A stretch of 44,101 bases of DNA, taken from the NCBI GenBank assembly GCA_021604725.1, contig BQJN01000032.1:1-44101 (forward strand). Direction: 5' to 3'. Made by a program: the position numbers and the translations under genes. The stretch comes from Lysobacteraceae bacterium. GTDB taxonomy: Bacteria > Pseudomonadota > Gammaproteobacteria > Xanthomonadales > BQJN01. Positions 36,161 to 43,580 of the stretch are shown here, one piece after another. The first letter of the stretch is position 1; each line of letters begins with the position of its first letter. The notes under the pieces are model-generated. The model was not told where the DNA came from. It saw only the letters and a program-made list of their open reading frames with translations, and searched no databases.

Positions 36161-36913
36161 CTACATTTTCGAGCCGTTCAGCGTTTCGGTGCCCCCACAC
36201 GACCAGTCGGGATCGCCAGAGTCCCAGTGCCATGAACCACCACCATCGAGCTTGTTTCCACTGGCGGTCAATTTGAGGTCCTTGGTAATCGTGCCTTCCA
36301 TCTCATAGGAATCGTTGATGCTGACGACATCACCCTCAACGCGGCCCTGCAAGGAGACTGCGCCATCAATAGTGAGCGATACATCGCAGCCATTCTGAGC
36401 GATGTCTATGTTTAGTGTCTTGCTTTCATCGGGCTCGCCACACGCATCCATCTTGACCACGTTGGCGAATGTCCATGAGCCGGCGACCTGGGCACAGACC
36501 GCAGCTGCTGAAGCGCCTGATTTGGTGCCAGCGAAGGTTTCGGTGCCGTGGCAGGAGAAAGAGCCATCTTCGGCCTCCCAGAGCCACTCGCCTGACCCCT
36601 TCATGGCATCACCAGTTATGGAAAATGCCAATTCCTTGTAGACCGTTCCTTCGTCAGTATAGGAATCGTCGACCGTTATCAGGCTGCCGTCTACGGTGCC
36701 GTCCAGCTGGACCTCCCCTTCGATGTCCAGTACAGCATCACATCCGGTTTGCGTTATCGTTACATTCACCGTTCGATCGACATCGGGTTCCTCGCAACCA
36801 CTCATGTCGACATGGTTTTGCAACGTCCAGGTCCCGCCCAACTGTTCGCATTCAGATGCCCCGGCAACCGTTGCAGCGAACATGCAGCTACATACCAAAA
36901 ATCTATCGAGCAT
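36161..36913 (-). CDS. Secreted cysteine-containing protein with two tandem copies of an unknown domain
   Basis: About 250 residues from the ATG at 36913, where a signal peptide starts (LDRFLVCSCMFAATVAGA). Two repeats of about 110 residues follow. Both open with C-x-x-x-x-G-(T/S)-W-T, continue with CxEPD, (T/N)-G-C-D, DDSY or NDSY, and close with W, C-x-G-T-E-T and G-(T/S)-K. Each copy has four cysteines at matching positions, probably disulfide bonds. Copies are about 45 percent alike by eye. The domain is not recognised; a small lipocalin-like beta-barrel is conceivable. Confidence 0.75.
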   Translation of the reverse strand: MLDRFLVCSCMFAATVAGASECEQLGGTWTLQNHVDMSGCEEPDVDRTVNVTITQTGCDAVLDIEGEVQLDGTVDGSLITVDDSYTDEGTVYKELAFSITGDAMKGSGEWLWEAEDGSFSCHGTETFAGTKSGASAAAVCAQVAGSWTFANVVKMDACGEPDESKTLNIDIAQNGCDVSLTIDGAVSLQGRVEGDVVSINDSYEMEGTITKDLKLTASGNKLDGGGSWHWDSGDPDWSCGGTETLNGSKM

Positions 36914-36976
36914 AATGATTCCCCTACATCTTGATGAAGTTTTTCTTGAGTTTTTTCTGTTATGGGCAACTCGCAT

Positions 36977-37503
36977 GCCACGGAAGATTTTTGATTAGTT
37001 TTCTTACCGATGCAAATTGACCCATACGAACTTGGCCTCGACCGGGCGGCCTGGTCGTTAGATAGAGCGCGTCCACGGATAGGTCTTTTGACGCGCTCGC
37101 CCTGGCACACGGAAGTGCCAGCATTTTCCAACTTGTTGAAAATGAAGGGTTTCAATGACCGCGCTCTTTGAAACCCGTGTCCGCGTTAGCCACGGATGGC
37201 TAATCGTGGACGACCTCTAGATAGGAACCAACCGGGACCTTATGGAAAAGGCATTGCAAAGGCACCGAAGGTCACTCCTCGCCGCAATACACGGTCGTTA
37301 AGCAAATTTTCCGGTCCTTGTGGCGACCCCGAGGCTACCCACAGGGCCCACAGCAACCTTGAGGGTTGAGTCCGGGTGGTTCTACGTTTGGGGTGCCCCA
37401 GGTCATGCCGGTCATGTCCAATCGATGACTAGTTGCACATGGTGGGCGAGGCGAGCGCGGTGCTACCCTTTTTGGCCCCTAGTTGTGAATACGGTCCCGA
37501 GAT
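36977..37503. other. 527-bp gene-free region with four consecutive hairpins
   Basis: No credible gene. Four inverted repeats abut one another: CTGGCAC/GTGCCAG (37102-37121), CATTTTC/GAAAATG (37122-37144), GGGTTTCA/TGAAACCC (37147-37176) and TTAGCC/GGCTAA (37186-37203). The part from 37204 to 37503 shows no clear structure. Its last bases hold the upstream region of the next gene. Confidence 0.5.
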
Positions 37504-38223
37504 ATGAAGACTCTGCTTGTTGCGCTACTTTTGGCTGTCGGTGGTGGACCACAAACGTTCGACTCCAAAGCTCTGCTGACCGAAGCCTTGGCCCGCGAAG
37601 CGAGCAGTGACCCCCGTGACTTTCGGTTTCAGGAAACTCGCCATGACGAGGGCCAACAATGGATCAGCCTGTATGATCCGAATGGCGATCCACAATGGAC
37701 GCTGACTGCGGTGGACGGCCTGTCACCAGACCAAGAGCAGTTGAAGACGGCCGAGCAATGGCGTTCGCCACCCGACAAAAAGGACAAGGAAAACACCAAG
37801 TCTTCCCTGTTGGGGAAAATGATCGATCCAGATCAGGCTGAGTTGGTAGAGGTCAACGCACAACAGGCGATCTATCGTTTCACGCCAGTGGGCGAATCAG
37901 AAGATGATCAGAAGCTGTTTCGGCACCTGCAGGGTCGCTTGTACATTGATCTCGGCGACAAGTTCATTGTGCGGGTCGTCATGAACAATGAAGAATCTTT
38001 CAAGCCAATGACGGGGGTCCGTTTCGATCGATTCGAGATGGAAATGGAATTTGCGATCCATGATGATTTAATCATGGGTCAATCGTTGGTGTTGCCCAAA
38101 TTGCTGCGAACTGACGTCAAAGGTCGGGCATTCTTAGTGAAAAGCATCGACGAACAAAGTCAAATCGTCTTCGACCAATATCAAGCGCCGGACGCCGCCC
38201 TCAGCATGATAAGCGCTGACTAG
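37504..38223 (+). CDS. Hypothetical secreted protein
   Basis: 239 residues with a short signal peptide (KTLLVALLLAVGGG). The body alternates charged loops and amphipathic strands: QWTLTAVDGLSPD, then AIYRFTPVGE, GRLYIDLGDKFIVRVVM, RFDRFEMEMEFAI, and GRAFLVKSID. The pattern is compatible with a half-barrel, LolA-like fold, but I do not recognise a family. It stands alone between the hairpin-rich region and the convergent gene at 38299. Confidence 0.7.
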   Translation: MKTLLVALLLAVGGGPQTFDSKALLTEALAREASSDPRDFRFQETRHDEGQQWISLYDPNGDPQWTLTAVDGLSPDQEQLKTAEQWRSPPDKKDKENTKSSLLGKMIDPDQAELVEVNAQQAIYRFTPVGESEDDQKLFRHLQGRLYIDLGDKFIVRVVMNNEESFKPMTGVRFDRFEMEMEFAIHDDLIMGQSLVLPKLLRTDVKGRAFLVKSIDEQSQIVFDQYQAPDAALSMISAD

Positions 38224-38298
38224 CGAAGCTGGCTGTCTGATAGTTGATCGTGCTTTTCGCGTTCGGCAAATCCTCCAATTGACATCGCTTTGCTGGTC

Positions 38299-39990
38299 TT
38301 AATCCACAGAAAAGCGAATCAACTCAACCGGCGTAACGGCACCCAGTTGGGCAATGCGAGTTCCCCAGTCGGCGTCGTCGCCTGCGCCGCTGGCCGCCGT
38401 TTCTACCACTTCATTGGACACCCAGAATGTCTCATCGTCATCCGGGTCCAGCGCCATGCCTGAATAGTCTCCCCATCGCTCGGGGTCGTCGCCACTGAAG
38501 TCGTCATACTCGCCGGCACCAGAGGCGATCACTTCAGGTGGCTGAAGGCTACCCATGGGGTCCGACACGAATCTGGCAGCGACTCGCATATCGACCGCCT
38601 TGGTACCGTTGCTCTCGCTGTAGCCGATCACTACATCGCCGCTACCATTGACCTGGATGGATGGCATGAACGTCCAGTCGGCGGCGGTGCTGCCATCGAT
38701 TGAGCCACTCTGCAGAATCACCGGCGTTGTCAGGACTCCGGCGATTGCGCTGTCGGTCGAGTTTGGATCGATTTCGAACCAGACCACTTCACTTTGCACG
38801 TCGCCGTCAGGGTCCGAGGTCAGGGCCAGCCAAATTGAATCGGTATTTCCTGCATCATTTCGATAGACTGCATTTTGGATCCGCGCCGACAATGTTGAGA
38901 TCGTCGGTTCATCGTTCATGCCATCGGTGGTCTGTGGTGCGCCGATACCTAAAAAAGCACCTCCGGTCCACGCATTTGATGAAGGTGAACCAGCAACCAG
39001 CGTTGCTGACCCGCCGGCACCCGTCACTTGCCACAAACGGTATGAGGTGGACCCGGTCCTTGATATCAGATAAAAATCTCCATTAAGTGTCGACCCATAC
39101 ACATGTGCCGGCTGCACAGTGAATCCGGTGGTTCCATCAATATCAATATCATTGAAGGTCGCACCCGCCGGTACACCGTCGTCTGTTAGTGATGACTTCA
39201 AGAAAACTCGAATCTTGGTTCCAACAAATGTGCCGCCGGCTGTAAACATGTTGCCGGTAATGACCAGGCGTGTGGCATCCGCGCCAATGCCAGGATAATC
39301 GAACCATGCATCCCCGCCGGTAAACGTGGTCCGCGTGTCGGCTGTCTCAACGCTCCAGTCGGTTGTGGTTAGCGAGCCCGGAGTTGCCGACTTGGAGGTG
39401 GCGATATGGACATTGTTGCGGCCGGCCCCGCCCGGCGTTCGTCCGTCGATGATGACCACGAAGAAACGGCCTGAATGCTGATCGAAAATCACCTTGGGAT
39501 CGAATCCCAGATTGGAGACGCCAATGCCGCTCAGGCCCGAGGCACCCAGTGCGGTTAGAAAGGCATCCAAATCCAGCGGCCCAGCAATCGACGTGCCTGT
39601 TTTGTCATAGATTTCCAAACCTGAATTGGTCACCAGCACGACTCTACCAGTACTGCCGATTCCAGTCCCCACGGCGTGGTGGGTGTCTGGTGGCTTGTAG
39701 GTGAATCCGCCATCGAGCGAAGGCGACTGCGTAATACCGGTGAATGTCAGTACCGGTGTTGGGGTGCGCTGCGAGTCCGTAGTGACCAATGCAGCCGGCG
39801 CGGGGCCGGGGTCGGTGGACGTCAAATCCATCACGACGTTGCCACCGCCTGAATAGACTAGAGGCGCACGAGAGCCTGCCGAAGGAAATGCCGGGTCGAC
39901 ATCGACCCATACCTGCTCGGCGTTCACCGGCGTCGCAAGAAAAGCAAGGATACAAAGCAGTCCAAGATGCGGACAAGTAAAGCGATTCAT
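38299..39990 (-). CDS. Large secreted protein, probable sialidase-like/beta-propeller fold
   Basis: 563 residues with a signal peptide (NRFTCPHLGLLCILAFLATPVNA). Asp, Gly and Thr are abundant and Lys is rare, as in surface proteins. Repeated strands like DPKVIFDQHSGRFFVVIIDG, then DYPGIGADATRLVITGNMF and RWGDYSGMALDPDDDETFWV, recall BNR/sialidase-like exported proteins, where the last motif is often conserved. No catalytic residues are assigned. A GGGAGGAG ribosome-binding site precedes the ATG. The upstream side faces the repeat-rich zone. Confidence 0.78.
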   Translation of the reverse strand: MNRFTCPHLGLLCILAFLATPVNAEQVWVDVDPAFPSAGSRAPLVYSGGGNVVMDLTSTDPGPAPAALVTTDSQRTPTPVLTFTGITQSPSLDGGFTYKPPDTHHAVGTGIGSTGRVVLVTNSGLEIYDKTGTSIAGPLDLDAFLTALGASGLSGIGVSNLGFDPKVIFDQHSGRFFVVIIDGRTPGGAGRNNVHIATSKSATPGSLTTTDWSVETADTRTTFTGGDAWFDYPGIGADATRLVITGNMFTAGGTFVGTKIRVFLKSSLTDDGVPAGATFNDIDIDGTTGFTVQPAHVYGSTLNGDFYLISRTGSTSYRLWQVTGAGGSATLVAGSPSSNAWTGGAFLGIGAPQTTDGMNDEPTISTLSARIQNAVYRNDAGNTDSIWLALTSDPDGDVQSEVVWFEIDPNSTDSAIAGVLTTPVILQSGSIDGSTAADWTFMPSIQVNGSGDVVIGYSESNGTKAVDMRVAARFVSDPMGSLQPPEVIASGAGEYDDFSGDDPERWGDYSGMALDPDDDETFWVSNEVVETAASGAGDDADWGTRIAQLGAVTPVELIRFSVD

Positions 39991-40210
39991 AGTCTCCTCC
40001 CACTACCAATAGGCTTTGGATTGCTTTTTAATGCCACCCCCTATCACGGAAGCTATCCGACAAGCCTACAATACATTCGACTCAGCGTTCGTTACTCGCT
40101 CGGTCGCTTTCATCGTAGCACGCCATCGTGCAGATACCCGAAAGGGCACGCGGGACCCAAAGGCGCACAGGGAGATCAAGAAAACACACATCGCGCAAAA
40201 CTGGCCAATA

Positions 40211-40530
40211 CGCAAAGAAGATTGGCCGCTAATGCGAAATCAAGAAAGGTAAACCGCCGAGGTTGGGAGATCAGGGAGGGTGAGCCGCCGTTGGTTCGGG
40301 GTGCCCCAAGGCACGCCGCAGGTGGTGAACGACCAGCCATGGATGGCTGGGCTGGGGTTTCCAACGAAGTGAAAGCGTTTCGCCAGGGATGGCTGCTCCA
40401 TTCGCCACCTACTCGGGCATCGGTTAGAAACTCGCGACGCGAGCCACAGAGTTCAAAGAGGTCATAGAGGGGCGCACTGCGCGGTTTTGGGAAAAATGAC
40501 ACTTGGAGAGAAGGAGGGCCGGTGAGCGCA
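40211..40530. repeat. Long direct repeat, copy 1
   Basis: About 320 bp shared with 41492-41815 in the same orientation. It runs from a CGCAAAGAAG-N-N-TGGCCGCT block, through AACCGCCGAGGTTGGGAGA and GGGGTGCCCCAAGGCACGCC, the palindrome-rich GCCATGGATGGC, the hairpin CTCGC-gac-GCGAG (40431-40443) and CCACAGAGTTCA, to AGGAGGGCC. There is no gene inside. The rest of the 39991-40700 gap holds only related CGCAAAG/CACAGAG modules. Confidence 0.85.
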
Positions 40531-40727
40531 GCGGTTGCTGCGTTTCCTAGATTGAATACGGGAACGTCCCGCGCAAAGCTCGCGAAGACGCAAAGAGAAG
40601 AAGCCGCTAAGCGAAATCAAGAAAGGTAAACTCACGAGAGCGCAGAGTTCAATGAGATGAGAACAAGGTTCGCGTCGCCAGTTTTGAAAACGGATAACCA
40701 CACTGTCACTGGCATTCTGCTTACCGA

Positions 40728-40761
40728 TTGACATTTTTTGACGTTAAAACGCTATAGCGTT
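40728..40761 (+). promoter_or_regulatory. Promoter and operator of the RHH/RelE locus
   Basis: A consensus -35 TTGACA (40728-40733) is followed 17-18 bp later by a -10-like CTATAG. The -10 lies inside the perfect 14-bp palindrome AACGCTATAGCGTT (40748-40761). An overlapping AGCGTTACGCT quasi-palindrome extends it. This is the layout expected for autorepression by the antitoxin. Confidence 0.7.
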
Positions 40762-40790
40762 ACGCTAGATTTTTGCCTGAGGCCCTCTGC

Positions 40791-41024
40791 ATGGCGGAAT
40801 TGTCCAAAAGAGCAACGGTTTATTTTGAACCCAGTATCCATCACGCGTTGCGGGTGAAAGCTGCGAACACACAGCAATCTATTTCCCAGGTTGTGAACGA
40901 GGCAGTTCAGCTTGCGCTGCGGGAGGATGAAGAAGATCTGAGTGCTTTCGAAGAGCGAGTTGCTGAGCCAACTCTGAGTTATGAGGCGTTGCTGAAAAAC
41001 CTGAAGGCTCATGGCAAACTATGA
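40791..41024 (+). CDS. Type II antitoxin, ribbon-helix-helix type
   Basis: 77 residues from the ATG at 40791, with GAGG 8 bp upstream; an in-frame TTG at 40773 is less likely. The N-terminal half is a ribbon-helix-helix DNA-binding domain: the RATVYFEP strand, HHALRVKAANTQQ, then SISQVVNEAVQLAL. The acidic C-terminal half (REDEEDLSAFEERVAEP) is the likely toxin-binding tail. It overlaps the toxin gene by 14 bp. It should repress its own promoter through the palindrome just upstream. Long direct repeats flank the locus. Confidence 0.88.
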   Translation: MAELSKRATVYFEPSIHHALRVKAANTQQSISQVVNEAVQLALREDEEDLSAFEERVAEPTLSYEALLKNLKAHGKL

Positions 41025-41271
41025 ACTCGTGTTCAAAAAGTCCGTGGCCAAGGACCTGCGGAATATCCCTAAAAGGGACGTTAAGCGCATTCTAAAACGG
41101 ATTGAATCCCTACGCGATGATCCGCGAGGGGAGGGCTGTGTGAAGCTTTCAGCACAGGAGCGGTATCGAATTCGCCAGGGCGTCTTCCGGATTGTCTATG
41201 AGATCCGCGATAGTCAGCTGGTGATCATGGTCGTCAAAGTGGCACACCGATCGGTGGTCTACAAGCGATAA
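41011..41271 (+). CDS. RelE/ParE superfamily toxin
   Basis: 86 residues. The order is typical: YELVFKKSVAKDLRNIP at the start, a basic helix KRILKRIESLRDDPRG, CVKLSAQERYRIRQGVFRIVYEI, and VVKVAHRSVVYKR at the C-terminus. The Arg in RIRQG, the RIVYEI strand and the C-terminal HR are common in RelE-type mRNA interferases, so ribosome-dependent cleavage is more likely than gyrase poisoning. It begins inside the antitoxin gene and has GAAGG just before its ATG. Confidence 0.9.
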   Translation: MANYELVFKKSVAKDLRNIPKRDVKRILKRIESLRDDPRGEGCVKLSAQERYRIRQGVFRIVYEIRDSQLVIMVVKVAHRSVVYKR

Positions 41272-41428
41272 CCCGAATTGATCTCCGGAGTGAACCGGCC
41301 TACCAGTGGACACATTACCCTCGCAGCGGCGTGCACTGCGCGAATTTAACAATACACACAGGGAGATCGGGGAGATTGGGGAGGCGGCGGTGTGGCTTGG
41401 AATAGAAGGAAGAAGCGGTTGATTCTTT

Positions 41429-41459
41429 GTCATTCCGGGCTTGACCCGGGATCCAGAAG
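41429..41459. repeat. CATTCCGGGCTTGACCCGG-type palindromic repeat
   Basis: An imperfect inverted repeat of the widely dispersed type CATTCCGGG-cttg-acCCGGGATCCAG. Related copies in the opposite orientation are at 42126-42158, 42307-42340 and 43482-43543. Confidence 0.75.
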
Positions 41460-41491
41460 AAAGAAAAAGAGTGCGTGCAGAGCTCGCGAAG

Positions 41492-41815
41492 GCGCAAAGA
41501 AGAGTGGCCGCTGGCGCGGAAATTAAAGACAGATGAACCGCCGAGGTTGGGAGATCAGGGAGGGTGAGCCGCCGTTGGTGCGGGGTGCCCCAAGGCACGC
41601 CGCAGGTGGCGAACGACTAGCCATGGATGGCTGGGCTGGGGTTTCCAACGAAGTCAAAGAGTTTCGCCAGGGATGGCTGCTCCATTCGCCACCTACTCGG
41701 GCATAGGTTAGAAACTCGCGACGCGAGCCACAGAGCTCAAAGAGGTTACAGAGGCGCGCGCCGCGCGCTATTGGAAAAAAGACACTAGGAGAACAGGAGG
41801 GCCAGTGAGGTCGCG
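41492..41815. repeat. Long direct repeat, copy 2
   Basis: A same-orientation copy of 40211-40530, differing mainly by substitutions, with hairpin CTCGC-gac-GCGAG at 41715-41727. Together the copies bracket the RHH/RelE locus. A short third fragment, matching the CGCCAGGGATGGCTGCTCCA section, lies at 42670-42705. Confidence 0.85.
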
Positions 41816-41880
41816 TTGCGGCTTTGAATTGAAAATATGTAATTGCTCGCGAGGCGGACAGCGGCAACATCGAAGAGACC

Positions 41881-42000
41881 GAGCCCCTTTTTTCGGATTC
41901 GGATGCCAAGCGCGCAACGCGCGCAACCTTTGCGCCTTTGCCACTTTGCGCGAGGTTTTCTATTGGTCTTGGTCTTCTAAACTCGCAGCGCGAGTCCCTT
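41881..42000. repeat. About 117-bp direct repeat, copy A
   Basis: Contains GGATTCGGATGCCAAGC, then GCGCGCAACGCGCGC, CTTTGCGCCTTTG, TATTGGTCTTGGT and the hairpin CTCGC-agc-GCGAG (41982-41994). Copy B is at 42464-42580. The 41816-42700 stretch is all of this kind and no gene is supported in it. Confidence 0.8.
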
Positions 42001-42125
42001 CGGTATTCTTCTTCCTCAAATCTGTTTGGTTCATTCCAATCATTTTTCGAATTCGACGTTGCGCGAGCAACCTCTGTGCTCTCTTTGTCTCTTCGGTTAA
42101 TCGCTTTTTTAGGGCGCAGCGCGCC

Positions 42126-42158
42126 TCTGGATTCCGGGTCCAGGCCCGGAATGACGGG
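42126..42158. repeat. GGATTCCGGGTC-GCCCGGAATGACG repeat
   Basis: An imperfect palindrome preceded by a GCGCAGCGCGC block and by a stretch like TCGGTTAATCGCTTTTTT. The same chain of modules occurs at 43441-43543. Confidence 0.75.
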
Positions 42159-42306
42159 ACAGGGGGATGTGTCTAAGTAACTCGCGACGCGTGCCTATTC
42201 ATGATTGCATATTCTCTTGAACTCCTGGTCTCGGCGGTGTATCTGTCTTTCCTGCGTAGCAACAGGCTTGCTCGTAATCTACTTGTTAGGGCATTTGCGC
42301 TACGCG

Positions 42307-42340
42307 CTTCTGGATTCCGGCTCAAGCCCGGAATGACGCA
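42307..42340. repeat. GGATTCCGGCTC-GCCCGGAATGACG repeat
   Basis: An imperfect palindrome preceded by TGCGCTACGCGCTTCT, another copy of the same family. A CACAGAG-type module in reverse orientation follows at about 42385-42415. Confidence 0.75.
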
Positions 42341-42463
42341 AGGGTTTCCCCTATGGTTTAAGGTTCATCGCCCCAGCGATGCCCTTCCTGAACTCCCCGA
42401 ACTCTGTGGTGAAGCCCAATTCTCGTTGGTCCCGCTGTAAACATTCCCAGAGAACCTCACCTT

Positions 42464-42580
42464 GAGACCCTTTTTTTGGATTCGGATGCCAGGCGCGCAG
42501 CGCGCGCAACCTTTGCGCCTTTGCAACTTTGCGCGAGGTATCTTATTGGTCTTGGTTTTCAAACTCGCAGCGCGAGCCCC
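42464..42580. repeat. About 117-bp direct repeat, copy B
   Basis: Same order as copy A at 41881-42000: GGATTCGGATGCCAGGC, GCGCGCAGCGCGCGC, CTTTGCGCCTTTG, TATTGGTCTTGGT, with hairpin CTCGC-agc-GCGAG at 42564-42576. Confidence 0.8.
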
Positions 42581-42700
42581 ATTTCTTACCTCCCTCTGTG
42601 CCCTCGTTGTCTCTCTGCGGTTAACCCTTCTCCATTTTCGTGGTAGCCAAAAAGCGTTAGGGCCTCGCCAGGGATGGCTGCTCCATTTGGTGCTCTCGGG

Positions 42701-42991
42701 CTAGAGTCGGCGAGCGATACTCCTCCGATAGTGCAGCAGCCTAACGATGAAAATTCCGCTATCGGTGATCTTGTAGAACACGATATGCGATCCATGTTGG
42801 TGGCGTCGAAGCTCCGGAGCGAGGTGCACGACCGACCGACCCAGCATCGGATTTTGCGCTAAAACCTCGAAACACCGACTTAGCTCATCTCGGTAATGGC
42901 GGGCTTGAGAGACGCCAAAGCGCTCGATCGTGAACTCTGCAACCGCTTCGAGATCGGCTGCTGTACGCCTGGAAAAAACGACATCACCCAT
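42701..42991 (-). CDS. parE: ParE family toxin
   Basis: About 96 residues from the ATG at 42991; an ATG at 43033 would overlap the antitoxin more. The layout is that of ParE: VVFSRRTAADLEAVAEFT, then RHYRDELSRCFEVLAQNP, GRSVVHLAPELRRHQHGSH, IVFYKI, and FIVRLLHYRRSI at the C-terminus. ParE toxins of the RK2 type poison DNA gyrase. The start overlaps the end of the antitoxin gene by 8 bp. It reads toward the repeat-rich zone. Confidence 0.9.
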   Translation of the reverse strand: MGDVVFSRRTAADLEAVAEFTIERFGVSQARHYRDELSRCFEVLAQNPMLGRSVVHLAPELRRHQHGSHIVFYKITDSGIFIVRLLHYRRSIARRL

Positions 42992-43229
42992 TCCTGGTTT
43001 CGAAACGTAGCTCTGCCTCATTCCAGATGTCATCGATGCTGCGTGAGCTCACACCGCTCGTAAGGCCTTCGTCAATCGCAGCAATCAACATACGCTCACG
43101 CTCCTGTTCTCGACGAATCAGGTCCCGCATGTACTCGCTGTCATTGGTGTAATCGCCGTTGGTAACATGAGAGCGAATCCAATCGTCCTGCGCATCGGTG
43201 AGGGTAATGGTTTTACGAACTGTACTCAT
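42984..43229 (-). CDS. parD: ParD family antitoxin
   Basis: About 81 residues from the ATG at 43229, giving STVRKTITLTDAQDDWIRSH at the N-terminus. This is the ParD ribbon-helix-helix start, followed by GDYTNDSEYMRDLIRREQER. The C-terminal part (SGVSSRSIDDIWNEAELRFE) is the expected ParE-binding segment. The pair should autoregulate through the palindrome just upstream. Confidence 0.92.
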   Translation of the reverse strand: MSTVRKTITLTDAQDDWIRSHVTNGDYTNDSEYMRDLIRREQERERMLIAAIDEGLTSGVSSRSIDDIWNEAELRFETRNG

Positions 43230-43257
43230 GGTGTCCACCACGTATTACGATCGATGC

Positions 43258-43275
43258 AATATAGCATACGTATGC
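43258..43275 (-). promoter_or_regulatory. Probable parDE operator and -10 element
   Basis: A perfect 12-bp palindrome GCATACGTATGC (43264-43275) abuts a -10-like TATATT on the minus strand (43258-43263), 29-46 bp upstream of parD. A good -35 is not evident. Confidence 0.55.
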
Positions 43276-43319
43276 CTAACTTGATCGCGGGGAGAGTCTG
43301 ACCCGGGAAAGTTGGCAAC

Positions 43320-43560
43320 CAGGCCGGGCTACCCACCCTAAACTCGCCGCGCGAGGTGCCATTTTGCTTTTCTTAGTCCTCCCTGGTCTCTTTACCTCGG
43401 CGGTTCATCTGCCTTTGATTTCGCGTTCAGCGACCCCCTCCCTGATCTCTGCGGTTAATCGCTTTTTACTTGGGGCGCTACGCGCTTCTGGATTCCGGGT
43501 CCCGGGTCCAGGCTCGGGATGACATGGCCCGGAATGACGGGATAGACGGAGTCGTCTAAG
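43320..43560. repeat. Repeat mosaic upstream of parDE
   Basis: Contains hairpin CTCGC-cgc-GCGAG (43343-43355), reverse-orientation modules such as CCTCGGCGGTTCATCTG and TCTCTGCGGTTAATCGC, then GGCGCTACGCGC and a doubled GGATTCCGGGTC repeat (43482-43543). No gene is seen in this stretch. Confidence 0.7.
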
Positions 43561-43580
43561 TGGGCCCTCAGCCTTGCTGC

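Noticed and set aside
37320..37610. 96-codon open frame overlapping the start of the gene at 37504
   Set aside because: It is out of frame with the better supported gene, has no ribosome-binding site, and its composition is not protein-like.
39967..40510. Open frames of 78-166 codons across the long direct repeat
   Set aside because: The same sequence occurs at 41492-41815 with the frames interrupted differently, so selection on a protein is unlikely.
36071..40800. Integron with attC sites (toxin-antitoxin genes and unknown genes suggested cassettes)
   Set aside because: Genes point in both directions and are large, no integrase is seen, and the shared 77-87 bp block is a promoter region and lacks the inverted core sites of attC.
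41805..42180. Open frames of 80-123 codons in both orientations over the repeat mosaic
   Set aside because: They run through repeated palindromes and GCGC blocks, have biased Arg/Ser content, no ribosome-binding site and no family resemblance.
34807..43560. CRISPR array
   Set aside because: Repeats differ in length and spacing, occur in both orientations, and have no uniform spacers; no cas genes are present.
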